Assembly (NCBI RefSeq): GCF_905147045.1
Contig: NC_065898.1
Location: forward strand, 12,028,001-12,092,000
Source of the DNA: Nymphalis io
Lineage: Eukaryota; Arthropoda; Insecta; Lepidoptera; Nymphalidae
Reading direction: 5' to 3'
Length of the DNA stretch: 64,000 nucleotides
The translations under genes were made by a program, and so were the position numbers. Below are positions 47,353 to 59,516 of this stretch, piece after piece; position 1 is the first letter of the stretch; every line of letters begins with the position of its first letter. The notes under the pieces are model-generated. The model was not told the origin of the DNA and made no database searches. It saw only the letters and a list, made by a program, of their open reading frames with translations.

Positions 47353-48003
47353 ACAAATATTTAAAACTCAAGGGTATTCTATACGTGCGAATATATACCA
47401 CAATGGAACTGGTTAGATTCCTAATTTCCTTTAACGATGCAGATTAACAGTGTAAGTTTGTTTCCTTGTTTTTCTGTTTAACACAAGCACAGTTTCAGTT
47501 ACAGAAATTCAACAGCTGTATCTTACATACAGAAGCTTAGACTTTGACCCTAAAGAAGCCGCTGGGAAACGTATGTAATAAAAAGATAATTACTAAACCT
47601 AATATCCATTCTTTAAGAATATGTTTGTCGAGTAAATATAAGCACCATGTGTTTACATTCAATTTTCGTTTATACCCGTTTAATTTGCATGTACTTTTCA
47701 AAAGAGGCCATTGAACCTTTATAGCTATGATCATCATTTCTTGATCATTTATGAAAAAATAGTGGCCGGAATGTGTAATAATAATAATAATATCGAAATT
47801 GATATATAATGGCTATTGTAAGAACTTATAATTAAAAAAAAAAACAATAAATAAATATGGATAAAACCGTACGTAAAAACGAAATTTGTTAATAAAATAA
47901 ATACGGATACGCAAGGGAGAAGAGGGCGGCGGCGTAGCGGAGACATGAGTCGCTTGTCGTCACGCCATGCAAGTCGGTTACAATATAGATGTTTCATTTG
48001 ACT

Positions 48004-48289
48004 ACTTCGTTTGTCTAGTAGCTTAATGTAAGGCCGCCAACCCTGGTCCTGGGTTCGTTTCCCAGTTCGGCCAAACAGTAGCAGGCAGGGGTCTGGAAGT
48101 TAGAAGTGTGTACACTCCCGTGCCTCGGAAAGCACGTAGTCGTTGGTCTATCGTGTCGGATTGCCGTCCCATCGGATAGAGCTAGGGAAGAGAGAGTACA
48201 CCTGTGTTTGCGCATACACTTGTACACTATAATATCTTCTGCGCAATTGACTAATCTGTCTTGAAATTCGCCGTGATCAAAAGCGGTCT
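48004..48289 (+). mobile_element. SINE-C, near full length
   Basis: Head TCGTTTGTCTAGTAGC, B box GGGTTCGTTTCCC, GTTTGCGCATACACTTGTAC. The TTATTGGGTTTTTCTG segment is lost. Confidence 0.85.
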
Positions 48290-48772
48290 ATACCGAATAT
48301 AGGATATTAGAAGTTTCATATAAAAAATATTTAAAAAAAAGAACACAAATGAAGAATGAACAAAAACAAAATTATTTCTCACGAGATTGCTTAAGCCGTT
48401 GAACATTCTCTCTATTTTATCTAACAAAGAGCAAAAGGTATCGAGCATCGTTATCATGATTGCATTGAGTCTTTGCCGTCGTATATTGGCTGTTAAGAAC
48501 ATCTCTGTCATTCCATTCGTTTCGTTCATTCGATTTAAACTATCAAGACTGATTTATAAAGTATAAACTACAATAGTCATATGAAAATACTTCTTAATAA
48601 AGAAAATAATTTCTTAAGCAAGTCAATTGATTAGTTGTTTTAGTGGCTGCTTCATTTAGATTCCGTAGTAGTTAAAATATCTGTATATATAAGATATAGT
48701 ATATTAGTTATTTTACTGAACCGAGCTGACCACGTTGCTAGAAAACGTAAATCTAAATTAAGGACAAGCATC

Positions 48773-48850
48773 GATGAATATTCATGTGCTTAATTTGTGT
48801 TTATAATTCTCGGCAGCGAAAAAAATATTGATAAAATCTCCATGTCATAT
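48773..48850 (+). mobile_element. SINE-A middle fragment, decayed
   Basis: ATTCATGTGCTTAATTTGTG and following bases match the SINE-A body. Confidence 0.45.
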
Positions 48851-49017
48851 GTCAATTGTATTCAGTAATTCGTATCGGAAGCAACAAGTCTTCTTCACAA
48901 AATGACCCTTGCCTTTTTTTATTGTCATTTTGTTTGATACATAAGTGTTTATGTTGTGTTTATCATATATTTAATTTCTATATAGTAGACATTGTTTATT
49001 ATATAAATTATTATTAT

Positions 49018-49849
49018 TATAAATGGCATTAATATAAATGGCCAACACATTACAAATCTGCGATTTGCCGACGACATTGTCATCATGGCGGAGACTCTGC
49101 AGGATTTGGAAGAGATGCTAAACAGCCTGAGCGATTCTTCAAGACAAGTAGGTCTCGGGATGAACATTGAAAAGACCAAAATTATGGCAAACCGTCATGT
49201 ATCCCCGAGACCAGTGGTCGTAAATGGCTCTCCACTTGAAGTTGTGCAGGAATATATCTACCTGGGCCAAACTATACAACTTGGCCGGCACAACTTTGAG
49301 AAGGAGGCTAAAAGAAGAATACGTTTGGGCTGGGCGGCATTCGGGAGGTTACGTCATATTTTTGAATCGTCGATCCCACAGTCGCTTAAGACCAGGGTCT
49401 TCAATCAGTGCGTCCTACCTGTAATGACTTACGGTGCCGAAACGTGGACACTTACCGTAGGACTGGTCCACCAATTTAGGGTCGCTCAGCGAGCAATGGA
49501 ACGCGCGATGCTTGGGGTTTCTCTGGCAGATAGAATCCGAAATGAGGACATTCGCCAGAGAACTAAAGTCACCGACATCGCGCTTAGAATTAGCTCGCTG
49601 AAGTGGAAGTGGGCTGGTCATGTCTCCAGGCGCATTGATGGCCGATGGAGCCGACACGTGTTGGAGTGGAGACCACGCTTAGGCAAACGTAGTGTAGGAC
49701 GCCCAGTGACAAGATGGGCCGACGATTTAAAAAAGTTGGCAGGTTCGGGATGGATGCGGACTGCCCAAGATCGGGATGGTTGGCGTTCTATGGGGGAGGC
49801 TTTCGTCCAGCAGTGGACGGCAAAAGGCTGAAAAAAAAAAAAAAAAAAA
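49018..49849 (+). mobile_element. 5'-truncated RTE-like LINE with open RT C-terminus
   Basis: An open frame runs from about 49007 to 49831 and includes a 248-codon stretch from the ATG at 49085. Just upstream of that ATG it reads NLRFADDIVIM, so the catalytic FADD box (RT motif C, about 49064-49075) is present, but all upstream RT blocks and the endonuclease are missing. Downstream come the thumb region and a conserved C-terminal block with WAGHVSRR and VGRPVTRWADDLKKLAGSGW. The stop is followed at once by a poly-A run (49831-49849). The left edge lies in an ATT run. This is the typical structure of a 5'-truncated non-LTR insertion made by target-primed reverse transcription. The frame has no stop or frameshift, so the insertion is fairly young. 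It resembles the RTE-clade endonuclease-reverse transcriptases common in Lepidoptera. It cannot be autonomous. Confidence 0.9.
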
Positions 49850-50470
49850 GACATTGTTTTATATTTATTATCTACGCTCCATGCGAATGTCTATGGGCGG
49901 AGCTGATCACTTACTATCGTGTTGCATGAACCGGCTGCATTCCTTTTTTAAAATTTAAAACTACTTATACTACAGTACTACTACTACAGTAGATAATCTA
50001 TTTATTCTGCTAAAATGTATGTATTGTATAATATAACCAATAACGAGCAAAGAAATGTATTGCAAAGAAATGTATCATATTCCTATTTAGCCCAAGAATG
50101 GTTGGTTGGAAAGAAGAAATTAATTCGCAAATTATATTATATTGCTTAAGTCGCCTATATATATTTATTCTTAAATGTATTTTAAATGTCGCTTTAGTCC
50201 AGTGGCAATATAGATTTTTTTTATGAAATGATTAGGATTATAATAACATAAAAAACAAGACATTTCACACAAAACAAGATAAGGACAATACAAAAAGTAT
50301 TGAAATCCAAAATTTTTTATTGTAATACTGTTTGAAAATAATAATCTGGTCTGTGGAGACCACAAGAAATGATACAAAAAAATTACACATATACAATAAA
50401 AAGAATATTCGAGATAGAGAAAATATACAACTACGTTGTATCTTATCTTTATCTTAGTAAAAGCTTCATA

Positions 50471-50739
50471 TTTTTTTTTTATAGAATAGGAAGGTGGACG
50501 AGCATATGGGCCACCTTCACGCCCTTAGACATTGGCATTGTAAGAAATGTCAACCATCGCTTATAGCCAATGCGCCACCAACCTTGGGAACTAAGATTTT
50601 ATGTCCCTTGTGCCTGTAATTACACTGGCTCACTCACCCTTCAAACCGGAACACAACAAGTATTGCTGTTTTGCAGTAGAATATCTGATGAGTGGGTGGT
50701 ACCTACCCAGACGAGCTTGCACAAAGCCCTACCACCAGT
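50471..50739 (-). mobile_element. SINE-B, near consensus
   Basis: T-run at left, ACCACCAGT at right. It shares the ACATAAAATCTTAG subgroup changes with 5841 and 38282, but a short piece next to GGCCACC is deleted. Confidence 0.88.
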
Positions 50740-50989
50740 AAAAAAGATGAGGCTTTGCCCAGCACTGGAATTTTAATCGGGTGTTTCTATTTACTATATA
50801 AGCTTTAAATATCATAGCATTTAATAGCACTATGTTTCCTTGGACTACAAACCGTTCAAGTAATAGATGTGAGCGCATTATTCACAAAGGCTTTTGTATT
50901 TAATGTTTCGTAGTCAGAGCACTTGTACTTTTCCATTTTAACTTTTGAAGTTGAGTTTTCTTGGAATAAAAATGTGCCAGTGGTCTTAA

Positions 50990-51200
50990 GTTAATGTCCA
51001 CTGCTGGACGTATAAATTTTCTTATATTAGTGGATGTGAAGCTTATTCAAGCAAGCTGCTTCAATTTTGAAGGTACACATTCGACACATGTAGGTTTATA
51101 CAACAGGATACTAACAGTTTTAATTACCCCTTCAGTTATGCGTAGCGCTTATGTCAGGACTGGAGACGATCATAAACCAATAGGTCAGCATCGAACCTTT
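50990..51200 (-). mobile_element. SINE-A, decayed
   Basis: AATGTCCACTGCTGGAC, GAAGCTTATTCAAGCAAGC and GACACATGTAGG match in order. Confidence 0.55.
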
Positions 51201-52080
51201 GAATTTTACACGTAAACCATTGCATGGTCTGGTAACACTTGAGAACAAAAATTAAGAATATGAAAACAATGATGCTTACCTATTGCAATGATTCGAACTC
51301 GTAATCTTTAGCTTAAATTCGCATGTATTTAGTCACTGGATCGCTTTGGGTATTCTATCAATGTGCGGTATATACTGGTTGGTAGGGAAATTATTATTTG
51401 TTTATTTATTTTGCATTCCTTTTTAATGAATATCGGTATAATATAGATTTAATTTTATAAACGATACTTAAGGTTTTATTCGGGGCCTTACAGAAGTACG
51501 AAGCACTTTATTTTTATACCAAGAATTTATGATTTCGGGGCGGTTACAGGGAGTAATGTTATGTTTTTCATGGTTTATGTGATATCAAACATATATGAGA
51601 ATATATAATATGTATGAAGCCGCATGTTCTTCGCCAATTATTTAATTAAATTTTTAAATTCATGGAATTTATCATAGCAAAGTGGTTCTAAATATTAACA
51701 TTTGAATATTTTTTTAATTATAGTAAACGTGCTAGTATATCTACGTAATACAGTTGTCTGATATTCAAGCCTGTGATCTTCAATATTAGCCCACGTGTTG
51801 AATGGGCTTTGGTTTTTTAAATTGCTTCATTAAAAAAAACTATGCTTAAATTAATATTATATTAAAAAAAATTATAACTTGAATACTTAAACATTTTTAA
51901 TTTCATTTACTTAAGAGAAAAGGTCATGTTAACGTTGTTCAAAAAGGATTTTCCATTGTAAGATTTTTGCTTAATATTTTACATGACTTAATTATTAATA
52001 CTATGTTTCTTTGATATTATATATGAAATGAGAAAACCACAGCTTCAATCGTCTGTCATATACATTTTCTTGAATATTAT

Positions 52081-52389
52081 ACTAGTACTAGTAACAGCCT
52101 GTGTATGTCCCACTGCTGGGCTAAGGCCTCTTCTCCTTTTTTGAGGATAAGGTTTGGAGCTTATTCCACCAATCTGCTCCAATGCGGGTTGGTGGAATAC
52201 ACATGTGGCAGAATTTCAGTGAAATTAGACACATTCAGGTTTCCTCACGATGATTTCCTTCAACGTCAAGCACGAGATGAATTATAAACACAAATTAAGC
52301 ACATGAAAATTCAGTAGTGCTTGCCCGGGTTTAAGCCCATGGTCATTGGTTAAGATTCACACGTTCTAACCACTAGGCCAAATCGGCTC
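52081..52389 (-). mobile_element. SINE-A, full length
   Basis: Complete from the tail (ACTAGTACTAGTAAC on +, a TACTA-type repeat) to the head ending GGCCAAATCGGCT. Confidence 0.88.
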
Positions 52390-52705
52390 GAATATTATAA
52401 CTTGAGAATTATTATCTTCTTATATATATGTTTACTTTCTAAAATAAGAGACAAGAATTATATTGAGAGAGAGGTGGTAATATCCCCACTCTTATCCACG
52501 CTTATCAATCCATCATTCAATTAATCTTTGCAAGTTATCCTGAACAATATGGATTATTTGATTATTATTAGTCTTAATGCACTAATTTCGGTAATCAAAT
52601 AGAATCAACAGATCATTAAAAAATTGCTTTTAAAAGCACATTTGGTTACATACAATGGAATAATAACGCTTTTTATCATTTCTTAAATCGTGTATTAAGC
52701 AATTA

Positions 52706-52912
52706 AGTCATCTGGACCGATTTTGGCCATTCTCAAATGACATATTATAGTGCACAAGTTTATGCGCAAACACACTTGTGTTGTCTTTCTCTCATAATTC
52801 AATGGCAAGACAAATCCAACACGATCGGAAAGAGTTTAGGCGCAGGACTAACGGCTTTATGTGGTTATGAAGGCACGGCATCCACTATTTTATTAGTCCG
52901 ACCCGATATACT
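52706..52912 (-). mobile_element. SINE-C, head missing
   Basis: TCTGGACCGATTTTGGCC to TTAGTCCGACCCG, with a deletion after AAGGCACGG. Confidence 0.8.
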
Positions 52913-53504
52913 TTATATGTTAATATATTTTTAACAAAGTATTTAATTTGATAAATTTATAAAGTTACATTTAACTACTTATAATAAATATGTCTATGGT
53001 TAATCGTATATTTTTTTTTAAAGTCACCTTTATAGACAAAATTAAAAAGCAAAAACTTATCTAAATAAATTTTAACCAAAGCGTTAGAGCCGGCTATATA
53101 TATATACAAGAATTACTTATTTAATATTAAAAGTTTATATAATAAATTCGTGTATCCAGCCCGTGGGAAAACGTATGATCTTTGCAATTACTTGTAACTT
53201 AATTCTTCGTAGTGTGTCCCCGTAGTGTTGTTACTGTTTGGATAACAATTGCCGAAGAGTGACAATCATTGTATAAACACAAGAAGTCGAGATAAAGTTT
53301 TAACACGAAGTTTCCGACTTCACAAAGTCAATAGACCTTCAGACTTGACTAGTGTATCGTTCAATCGTAGGCGAAAGCATGTTCATATATGTTTAAATAT
53401 CAAAAAAGGGGTCGTGAGATTTGGTATTTATTGTCCAAACAAGGATCATAATTATATACAACACAACAAATAATAAAAAGACAAAAATTACAATAATAAT
53501 ATTT

Positions 53505-53806
53505 TATAGATTTAACATACTTTAAATTAGATTAAATTAATTTGAATTAAATCACAATACTAAATGAAATCAAATAAATCTAAATTAAATAAATTCAAAT
53601 TCAAACAAATCAATAAAATTGAATTATATTAAATCAAATCAAATTAAATTAGATTAAAAAGTAACAGCCTGTTAATGTCCCACTGCTGGGCTAAGGCCTC
53701 CTCTCCCTTTTTGAGAAGAAGGTTTTTGCAGCAATAAATTAAAATAAAATAAAATCAAATCACATTAAATGAAATTCAATTTAATCAAAAATAAATTAAA
53801 ATTAAG
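53505..53806 (+). repeat. AT-rich AAATTAAATC-type tract, interrupted by SINE-A
   Basis: Degenerate AAATT/AAATC units run to 53660 and resume after about 53735. The interruption is the 66-bp SINE-A fragment. Confidence 0.8.
53661..53726 (-). mobile_element. SINE-A 3'-end fragment in AT satellite
   Basis: Only ~66 bp of the 3' end are present (CAGCCTGTTAATGTCCCAC to GAAGG), within an AAATTAAATC-type repeat tract. Confidence 0.85.
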
Positions 53807-54783
53807 CAATTGGTCATTTTGGATCAGAAACGTAATACATGTAGAAATGCTGAACTCATGTTAGACATTGAAATTTTTCTCTTCTTATACCTAAAGAAGT
53901 TTCATTGGAAAATTATATCGACAACAATAAACAAAATTTATTCTATAACAATAAATGGGATGTTTTATTTGTGAGGCCTAACTGAAAAAACTACTAAACC
54001 TATTTATAAAACTTATACCTAAAAGATGCAACGCGTGATGTCTTAGTTTCAGTATATAATATTATTATAATACTAGCTTTACTTCGCACTCTTTTTTATA
54101 CTATTGACGTGACAAGAATAAATTTCACATTCTCATTACATATAAACGCAATCACGTGTTAAAAATAGTATATAATATAACTTGACGGTAGAGTATCTAA
54201 GGCGGCATCATAATACGATATTGCAACACGTGCCACTTTCGATATTACATTAGTTTGTTTGAAGTTACCGTGAGGCAAGTTGTAGGGTTTTATTCATTTA
54301 GCGTCCCGTGAGGTGAGGCCTCCCTTTTATATGATGTGACGTTTATTACTAATATATTTGCTTTTTCATGCTTTCTTATCAAAAAGCGGGTTGATAAATA
54401 GGTACTTTTATTATAAATAACATAACGCGTAACATTAACATAAATAATGTTATAATAACAAATTTAATTCCATCTAAAACTGGGATCTTGCTGTCGGAAT
54501 TGGTACCAAGGTAATATTTAGTCTATTATCAAACAAGGGCGACAGACATCAACATTCTCTCGACATTGTTGGAGAGTAGAGATATTAAGTAAATGTATTA
54601 AATTTATCATTTCAAAGCTTCGACAAAGGATAAAGTATAATATAATTTACAAAAATAATAAATTGAATGTTTAAAAACAAAATATCTTTAAACACACACA
54701 ACAAATAACTTTAGTCACGTCAAGAAAACGGTCATGATAACTTTTACGTTTTTAATAAATAATGTTTTCTAGTTACATTTTTA

Positions 54784-55061
54784 CTTGTGGTAGAGCTTTG
54801 TGCAAGCTCGTCTGGTTAGGTACTACTCACTCATCAGATATTCTACTGCAAAACAGCAGTACTTCGCATTGCTGTGTTCCGGCTTGAAGTGTGAGTGAGC
54901 CAGTTTAATTACATAACATCTTAGTTCCCAAGGTTGGTGGCGCATTGGTGATGTAAGCGATGGTTAACATTTCTTACAATGCCAATGTCTATGAACATTG
55001 GTGACCTCTTACCATAAGCTGGCCCATATGCTCGTCCACCTTCCTATTCTATAAAAAAAAA
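54784..55061 (+). mobile_element. SINE-B, full length
   Basis: From CTTGTGGTAGAGCTTTG to CTCGTCCACCTTCC and an A-run. The GGCACAAGGG piece is missing. Confidence 0.85.
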
Positions 55062-55484
55062 GAAACATTAGAAAACGTTATTTTTTACATTCAAATAAAC
55101 GTGACTATAAAAAATTGCAGTGACTGCACCATAATATGTCCCAAATAGGCTTACCGTTTTGTTTTTATGTTGAATTTAAGAACCTAACACTGATTTTTAA
55201 TGGTATCCTTTGTGGCTGTGACGGGCCATGACACAGTCTTTTTTGATAAAGACGACATTATATATTTAACAAAAAAGGTAAAAAATAAATAATAAAATAT
55301 ATAATTAGTTTATATTAAGATAAATACAGTTTCCGATACATTACACAAAAACGAATGACAAATGCATGTTATAACTTTTATAAGCTACACAAAGTAAATT
55401 TTTCGTTTTCTATCGTTCCTTTAAATAATTAACTTCAATACATTATTAATAATAATACAAGTGATATATGAATGGACACGTGAG

Positions 55485-55615
55485 GTGAACACGTGAATGT
55501 TAACCAAAGATCGCGAGTTTAAGTCTGAGCAAGCACTGAAATTTATCGTGCTTAATTTTGTATTTTAAGTCACTTCGTAATTGGGTAAGGGAAATAATAG
55601 GAAACCTGCTTGTGA
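55485..55615 (+). mobile_element. SINE-A head fragment, decayed
   Basis: CACGTGAATGTTAACC, GAGCAAGCACTGAA and AGGAAACCTGC match in order. Confidence 0.5.
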
Positions 55616-57162
55616 CGTAAGAAATTTACTACATACGTACTCAAGTTGCTCTTTAAATCAAGCTTTGGAAATTTTACCATTCTTGTCCAGTTTTTTAATT
55701 TGAAAATACAACGAAATGAATTTTGAATGCTTTCAATAAGTTTCGACTTCACAGAGAGTACAGAATTCGAAATCATATTTCCGATCTACAAATCACCAAC
55801 TTGGCCATACGTTTTACCAAACACTTTTAAATTAATGGATTGGGAACAGGAGAAATTCAATTCTAGACTTCCTAGAGCCAAGTTTGTTATTTAGATCACA
55901 GTTGATGCCAAGTCTAGAAATAATGGGAGCAGACATTTTCCCCAGAACACTGTACTTAACGTACAGGCCTGGGAAATTACCTAAATTGTTTTGCGAATTA
56001 ATTACACGATTACTATAAATTTTACTTAGTGCTGTTTCCAGCGCAATAACAATTTAATTTACTTCAACTATGTTTTATAATTATATAGAATTTGGAAAGT
56101 TAAATATTTGGGTTTAAATATTCGCTTTATTTTTAGTGACCAAATATAAGAAATTGTGAAAAATGTTCAAGTACAGATGTTCGACTGCGAGGTCTTTTCC
56201 CTTCGACCTTCACTAAAACCAATGTATCAAGGTTATCTGGCTGTCAACGCAATGCGACTAAAATATACATTAATAAAACGATGATATGCTATAAAAGGAT
56301 TTATAGCATATCGTTGACAGTTTCTTCTCACTCTCGTTAGCTGATCCAATAAAAATATTCGTTGTTTTGGCTGTTCATGGTATAAAATCATCCTTCTCCA
56401 ACACCACATTACTAGAGCGTCTTCTTATCTTTTTTCGACTGATTGCCCCAATCGTTTAGGATTTTTAATTCATTAAGAATTATTGAGAAATTCAACATTA
56501 GGACAAATTTCTTGGTGGTGTTAGAAGCTTTTCAAGTCTGTTAAATATGTATTGTTGTTCTTTTCATTTTTAATTGAATTCTTCCCAGATCGGAAAGCAT
56601 CAATCCGAGATGCAAAAACTTCTTGATAAATTTTGTCTTTATAATATAAAAGTATAAAAATAAAATTTGTGCATATTTTTCAATTTTTTTACATAAGATA
56701 CAGAAAGTTATAATTAAAATACAACTTGAAGCGGCATTGAAGATGGTTATAAAAAGAAATGAAACTGTAATCCGAATAGATTGGCTAAAAAGTTTAAAAC
56801 ATCTGTTCAAGAGATCTCAAAGATGTTGCCAAAAACAAACTCTATCGCTATATTAAAAATATTTATTCAATGAAGTAATATTTTCCAAATTATATCAATT
56901 GTGAGACTTTTTTATATACATTAATAAAATATGTATTAAGTTAATAAGCACTAACGACTGTTCATCAAGATTTTAGATAAACTATAAAATTTATTTTTTA
57001 ACAATAATTATTTTTTGCTAAAGTTAATGTTTAATCAGATCAAGGGTTTAATGCGGCACTTCACTTGGCGAAGAGTCCACGTGATTAACGTTAGTTGTCC
57101 TAACATGACAATGTGTGCCTATAAGAATATATTTGATTTATTTTCCACTGTTGATGCACACT
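55616..57162. other. No recognised feature apart from one hairpin
   Basis: AT-rich, containing the inverted repeat at 56283-56312. Confidence 0.55.
56283..56312. repeat. Perfect inverted repeat, 13-bp arms, 4-bp loop
   Basis: GATATGCTATAAA, AGGA, TTTATAGCATATC. Confidence 0.95.
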
Positions 57163-57345
57163 AACTAATATTATAAATGCGACAGTGTGTTAGTTTATTC
57201 ATTAGTTGGTTTGTTTGTATTTGAAGTCTTAACTACATAAATTATCATTACATTTTCCATACATATTGACAAACTACATAAAAGTTAAAAGGTATCTAAC
57301 ACCTGTGAGGACCCTTCCTTTTACCCGCAGGCGGAAACTAGTACT
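57163..57345 (-). mobile_element. Repeat-E, full length
   Basis: ACTAATATTATAAATGCGAC at the left and CCGCAGGCGGAAACTAGTA at the right, the inverted ends of the family. Confidence 0.75.
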
Positions 57346-57627
57346 TTTAATAAATATAAAAATATATATTTAATTTGGCACATTTCATACCATGTGATAG
57401 TAATGTGTTTGTAATACTTGCTAATGCACCAAATGTGTTGTCAAACAAAGCGATATCACTCACTACGCGACAACGTAAGTCTAGCTCTAGCATATATATT
57501 ATCTAAATATACTCTTTGCTTAAATACTAGTGCCGCTTTGAAACTCACAAAATTGTAATGATTTGATTTAATTTCACAAGAATTAATATATTATTTCAAG
57601 GAATGTGTAGTATGCATATTTTAACAG

Positions 57628-57673
57628 TAGTTCTATTCTGTGAGAGCAAACTCGAAAGTCACCGCAGCACACG
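57628..57673 (+). repeat. Unclassified short repeat, copy 2
   Basis: The core AAACTCGAAAGTCACCGC, directly 5' of a SINE-B. Confidence 0.6.
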
Positions 57674-57674
57674 A

Positions 57675-57978
57675 TTTTTTTTAATAGTATAGGTAGGTGG
57701 ACGAGCATATGGGCCACCTGATGGTAAGTGGTTACCAATGCCCACATTTTTTACAATGCCAATAGCATTGTAAGAAATGTTAGCCATCGCTTACATCGCC
57801 AATGCGCCACCAACCTTGGAAACTAAGATGGTATGTCCCTTGTGTCTGTAATTACACTGGCTCACTCACCCTTTTACCCGAAACAGAATCATACCAAGTA
57901 CTGCTGTTTTGCGATAGAATATCTGATGAGTGGGTAGTACCTATTCAGATAAGCTTGCACAAAGATCTACCACCAGTG
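57675..57978 (-). mobile_element. SINE-B with a new internal hairpin
   Basis: Full length. At 57745-57779 the usual family sequence is replaced by an inverted copy of its neighbour (see findings). Confidence 0.85.
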
Positions 57979-58047
57979 AGATGAAACACCACGATGAAAT
58001 GAAATGCCAATATTACCAAGTGATATGCGACATTGATTGTAAAAAAT

Positions 58048-58165
58048 ATAAACACATGTGCTAAATTTGTGTCTGTAATTATTTACTATTGCGCATTGAA
58101 ACAACGTGATGGAACTATCTCCTCAAAAGGATGCTTCTTGCATGACAGTGGGATATCTACGGGCT
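58048..58165 (+). mobile_element. SINE-A, decayed
   Basis: CATGTGCTAAATTTGTG, AACTATCTCCTCAAAAGG and GACAGTGGGATATCTACGGG match in order. Confidence 0.5.
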
Positions 58166-58535
58166 TACTTTAATTTATGCAACTATCCCATTAAGTTTTT
58201 TTCTCGTTGTATTAAAACTTAACACCTAAAATGTTATAGTTGCGTAATGTTTATATGTCTGGTTCGTATTTGTATAACAAACGTAAGTGCCAGCGGTATC
58301 TAGAATATAAATAGTGAATTCCTTTGAACCTCCGACTCGACAATGTTTTCGTAACGATTTCGTTTCAGCCAAGTTCTTGACATGCTTTCAACTTACGTAG
58401 ATCTTCAGGGGATTTATTTAACTCGTTTATTTTTAAACCGTATTCATTATTCACAACTCATTATTATACTAGTTATCCTTATTTACTGGCTATTTACTGT
58501 CAGCTTTACTTGGTGTAATTACAATTTATAATTAA

Positions 58536-58711
58536 CTAGCGTCCACCCTTGGCTACGCCCGCGTTAGAGGGGAGGGATTGGAGATGTTAGGTATGTCCTT
58601 TTCTGTATCGGGCGACGTGTATGCAAAATTAATGATCAATTGCGAAGCCATGACGTGACAACGTAACAAATAAACAAACTCACTTTCGCATTTATAGTAT
58701 TAGTAAGGATT
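58536..58711 (+). mobile_element. Repeat-E, full length
   Basis: ACTAGCGTCCACCCTTGGC to CACTTTCGCATTTATAGTAT-TAGTAAGG. Confidence 0.75.
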
Positions 58712-59120
58712 AAAAAAGTGCCATCTTTCCTATACTACTTATACTATAATAATTTTCAACAAATGCCAGTTTTTTTTGCCGTTTCACTGTACTTAAAATA
58801 TAAACACAAGTTAAACTCAATCATGTTCGAACGACTTGTAGCCCGCGAACTTATATTAAATCGAAGTTTTTAAAATCTTAGATACTTTTAAAAATATAAA
58901 CATAGTGAACTACGAAATAGAATCCATCAAACCCGAAATGACCGACGTTTTTATAAATAATGTCACGGTTTCTAAGAATTATCATGCAGCCAATGTTGTT
59001 TGAAAATGAATTTCAATTACATAATCTTGAGTGAACTTTATGAAGTATCAACTCTTCACATGCTTTTAAACTGTCAGATAAATTTGATAGAGAATTATGA
59101 TGAAATGAATTTGCGTCGAA

Positions 59121-59176
59121 TAGTGTAATATGATGTTGAGTTGAGGATTCCCGCGACTCAACATCATATTACACTA
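59121..59176. repeat. Perfect inverted repeat, 21-bp arms, 14-bp loop
   Basis: The arm at 59121-59141 is the exact reverse complement of 59156-59176; the loop is TGAGGATTCCCGCG. Confidence 0.97.
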
Positions 59177-59204
59177 GTGGATTTTGTATAAATATATAAA
59201 GCTG

Positions 59205-59492
59205 TATATCCCGAGATCTTAATTCAGACCCCAGGTAGGCCCGAAAAAAAGTTATTGTTTTTTTTTTGTCGAAAAATTATCACTAGCAGCCCAGGGTCTG
59301 AAAGTTGGATATGTATACACCCCCGTGCGTCGGAAAGCACGTAAAGCCATTGGTGGTGCGCTTGAACCCTTTCCGGTCGTGTTGGATAATCGTCTCTTTG
59401 GATTATGAGAGTAAGGGAATAGAGAATACCTATGCTTGCGCATATACTTGATACTAGATTGGCCGCCGGGGCTGAAATAGGTCAGGGCATTG
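59205..59492 (+). mobile_element. SINE-C, head damaged
   Basis: CAGGTAGGCCCG to TGAAATAGGTCAGGGCATT. The A box is unrecognisable. Confidence 0.8.
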
Positions 59493-59516
59493 AGATACAT
59501 TGCGTATCTTAGTAAT

